Shown piece by piece: positions 5,295 through 6,742 of a stretch of DNA of 6,742 nt. The stretch comes from an uncultured Selenomonadales bacterium (lineage in GTDB: Bacteria; Bacillota; Negativicutes; Selenomonadales; Selenomonadaceae). The notes under the pieces were generated by a model. That model did not search any database and had not been told where the DNA came from. It saw nothing but the letters and a program-made list of their open reading frames with translations. Positions within the stretch are counted from its first letter, which is position 1, and every line of letters starts with the position of its first letter. Where the stretch lies: contig CAMZDU010000054.1 of NCBI GenBank assembly GCA_947305445.1, positions 1-6,742 on the forward strand, read 5' to 3'. A program made the position numbers and the translations under genes.

Positions 5295-6584
5295 TCAAGT
5301 GAACAGTCCGCGAATTTTATCCAGCACAAGGCGGAAGAAAGATTTTTGCTCCACGTCGAGCGTCGTAACCACGTCGACCGAAGCCGCCTCGCGACCGTCC
5401 GGCAACACCACGCGAATTTTGCCGATTGTCTCGCCGCTCGTCACCGGTGCTTTCAAAGTTTCGGGTAAATCGTAAATGAGGCTGTAAGCGTTGCTTTCGC
5501 CGCCGTCAAACACCGGCATGACAATTTCGCCCGCCGTCTTGACCGGCATTGATTTGCGACGTCCGGAAATTATCGGCAATGTTTTGACGACTTGTCCCGG
5601 CTCGATAAGTTTTTGCGACGACACGCGCCCGAAGCCGTAGTCAAAAAGGAAAATTGAATCGTTCCAAATGTACAGACTGTCGAGCACGACCGCAATCAGC
5701 TGTACGCCGTTTTGTTTGGCGGAAGTAACAAGGCATCTGCCCGCCGCGTCGGTGTAGCCGGTCTTGACGCCGTTCGCGCCGCGATAGAGCCACAGCATCT
5801 GATTTTCATTGCGCAAAAGTTTCGTCGTGTCGTGAATCCACGGAAAAGAAACTTCCTTCGCACCGACAATCTCCTCAAAATGCGGCAATGTGAATCCGTG
5901 CGCCGCCATTATCGCCAGGTCGCGAGCCGTGGTGTAGTGATTTTCGTCGGGCAAGCCGTTGGCGTTGATAAAGTTGGTGCCGGTCGCGCCGAGTTCCTGA
6001 GCGCGTTTGGTCATGCGTGCGGCAAATTCGGCGACAGTCCCGCCGCAGTGTTCGGCAATGGCAATCGCTCCGTCGTTGCCCGAAATCAACATCATGCCGT
6101 AGAGCAATTCGCCGAGCGGAATTTTTTCGCCGACGTCAAGCCAAAGCGTCGAACCGTCGGCATTGTAAGCACTGGGACCGACGGTGACAATCTCGTCGAG
6201 CTGATTGCTTTCCAGCGCGGTGATAAGCGTCATCATCTTTGTCGTGCTTGCGGGAAACATGCGCTGGTCGGGATTGCGCTCGTAGAGGACGTGACCGGTC
6301 GAAGCCTCAATAACGATAGCCGCCGTCGCCGTCACGTTCGGCAGTGCATCGTCGGGCGCAACGGGTCTGGTGTTTTCAATCGGTGTGACCGAGTAGCCAG
6401 GATTCATGCCGGAATTCTCTGAAGTGAGCGTTTGCATAGGTCGAGCGACTTCACTGCGCGGTGTCTCGTCAATGCGCATAAGTTCAGAGGCGGGCATACG
6501 GCCTTCGGGTGCAGCCTCCGCGCCGACAAATACCAGCGCGATTGTCGTCAATGCCGCCAAAAATTTTTTGCAGTTCAAGTGCAT
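5295..6584 (-). CDS. D-alanyl-D-alanine carboxypeptidase, S11 family (DacA/DacF type, low-molecular-weight PBP)
   Basis: The 429-residue product removes the terminal D-Ala from peptidoglycan stem peptides outside the membrane. The signal peptide (MHLNCKKFLAALTTIALVFV, then GAEA|A) ends near residue 24. The penicillin-binding domain starts near 85 and has all three motifs: STTK with nucleophile Ser113 and Lys116, SGN at 168-170 and KTG at 274-276. A C-terminal beta domain (about 330-410) and the amphipathic tail FFRLVLDKIRGLF fit the membrane-anchored PBP5 layout. Unusual is a 60-residue polar, Pro/Ser/Thr-rich spacer between signal and catalytic domain. The start is uncertain: ATG 6584 has GGGAG only 2 nt away, whereas TTG 6593 (432 residues) has AAGGA at 9 nt, but that site lies at the expected transcript start. 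It is first in an operon with the broken redox gene. Confidence 0.93.
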   Translation of the reverse strand: MHLNCKKFLAALTTIALVFVGAEAAPEGRMPASELMRIDETPRSEVARPMQTLTSENSGMNPGYSVTPIENTRPVAPDDALPNVTATAAIVIEASTGHVLYERNPDQRMFPASTTKMMTLITALESNQLDEIVTVGPSAYNADGSTLWLDVGEKIPLGELLYGMMLISGNDGAIAIAEHCGGTVAEFAARMTKRAQELGATGTNFINANGLPDENHYTTARDLAIMAAHGFTLPHFEEIVGAKEVSFPWIHDTTKLLRNENQMLWLYRGANGVKTGYTDAAGRCLVTSAKQNGVQLIAVVLDSLYIWNDSIFLFDYGFGRVSSQKLIEPGQVVKTLPIISGRRKSMPVKTAGEIVMPVFDGGESNAYSLIYDLPETLKAPVTSGETIGKIRVVLPDGREAASVDVVTTLDVEQKSFFRLVLDKIRGLFT

Positions 6585-6610
6585 CGCTCCCAATAAAAAA
6601 ATTCCTTACA

Positions 6611-6639
6611 ATTATAAATTCGTTGTGCCGCCTTGTCAA
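6611..6639 (-). promoter_or_regulatory. Consensus vegetative promoter of the carboxypeptidase operon
   Basis: TTGACA (6634-6639) and TATAAT (6611-6616) on the minus strand, 17 nt apart, match the sigma-70/A consensus at all twelve positions. Transcription should start near 6604-6606, giving a leader of only 10-22 nt depending on which start codon is used. Confidence 0.9.
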
Positions 6640-6697
6640 AAAATTTCCCGCCGTTGACACGAAAATTAAATTTTGTCATGCGCTACAAAAATTTTAA

Positions 6698-6742
6698 CCA
6701 AATAGCGCGAGAATTCCCCCGCCTGGCGGTGGGATGAATCGC
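6698..6742 (+). mobile_element. Left end of a second IS200/IS605-like element copy (continues beyond window)
   Basis: After TTTAA (6693-6697) the sequence reads CCAAA, then GCGA (6707-6710), GAATT, CCCCCGCC (6716-6723), GGCGGTGGG (6725-6733), ATGAA and TCGC (6739-6742). This is the palindrome of 4725-4776 in opposite orientation, with the same 5x5 internal loop positions, a shorter apical loop and one bulged T (6730). CC-to-GCGA spacing is 7 nt in both copies. Only the left end is visible, so whether this copy carries tnpA, tnpB or only the short RNA unit cannot be told. Confidence 0.65.

Noticed and set aside
5712..6422. 236-codon open frame on the plus strand
   Set aside because: It is antisense to the carboxypeptidase gene with all three penicillin-binding motifs; the product is Arg/Val-rich with no known motif and no ribosome binding site of note.
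1..6742. CRISPR array, tRNA or rRNA genes, phage genes
   Set aside because: No regularly spaced repeats, no cloverleaf or rRNA-like stretches and no phage-type proteins were seen on either strand.

Overview
The window looks like a chromosomal segment of a moderately GC-rich anaerobic Firmicute, most likely of the Negativicutes (Selenomonas-like). This rests on overall style only: Ala, Gly and Arg codons end in G/C, while Phe, Lys, Asn and Ile keep TTT, AAA, AAT and ATT. That mixture produces the frequent AAAATTTT-like runs. The gene content (ABC-F, MATE, YbjN-like, C_GCAxxG_C_C-type redox protein, S11 carboxypeptidase) fits but does not prove the assignment.

Left part (1-3653, plus strand): three tightly packed genes form an apparent operon. 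They are the C-terminal half of an ABC-F ATPase cut by the window edge, an exported SGNH/GDSL hydrolase with two Fn3-like domains whose start overlaps the ABC-F stop by 7 nt, and a complete MATE-family exporter 19 nt further on. A hairpin at 3737-3760 ends this unit and also the convergent minus-strand unit.

Middle (3654-4879): a minus-strand YbjN-like gene has a well-formed promoter (TTGAAA-17-TAAAAT) and a strong ribosome binding site. Upstream of it lies about 600 bp without an intact gene. That gap is mostly filled by a 374-bp element (about 4411-4784, minus strand) that looks like a tnpA/tnpB-less IS200/IS605 derivative. It has an imperfect-palindrome left end next to TTTAT, its own consensus-like promoter (TTGACC-17-TATATT), a chain of RNA-type stem-loops, and a right end of the form GAATC-hairpin-GTTCAA. 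That right end resembles the 3' end of a TnpB-associated omega RNA (reRNA), directly followed by flank DNA that would act as a guide. This is the most interesting feature of the window.

Right part (4880-6742, minus strand): a D-alanyl-D-alanine carboxypeptidase gene is driven by a perfect TTGACA-17-TATAAT promoter. It is followed after 17 nt by a small redox-protein gene that appears frameshifted, with its first conserved Cys lost. At the extreme right edge (6693-6742, plus strand) a second copy of the same left-end palindrome begins, again next to TTTA(A), so at least two copies of the element family sit within about 2 kb.
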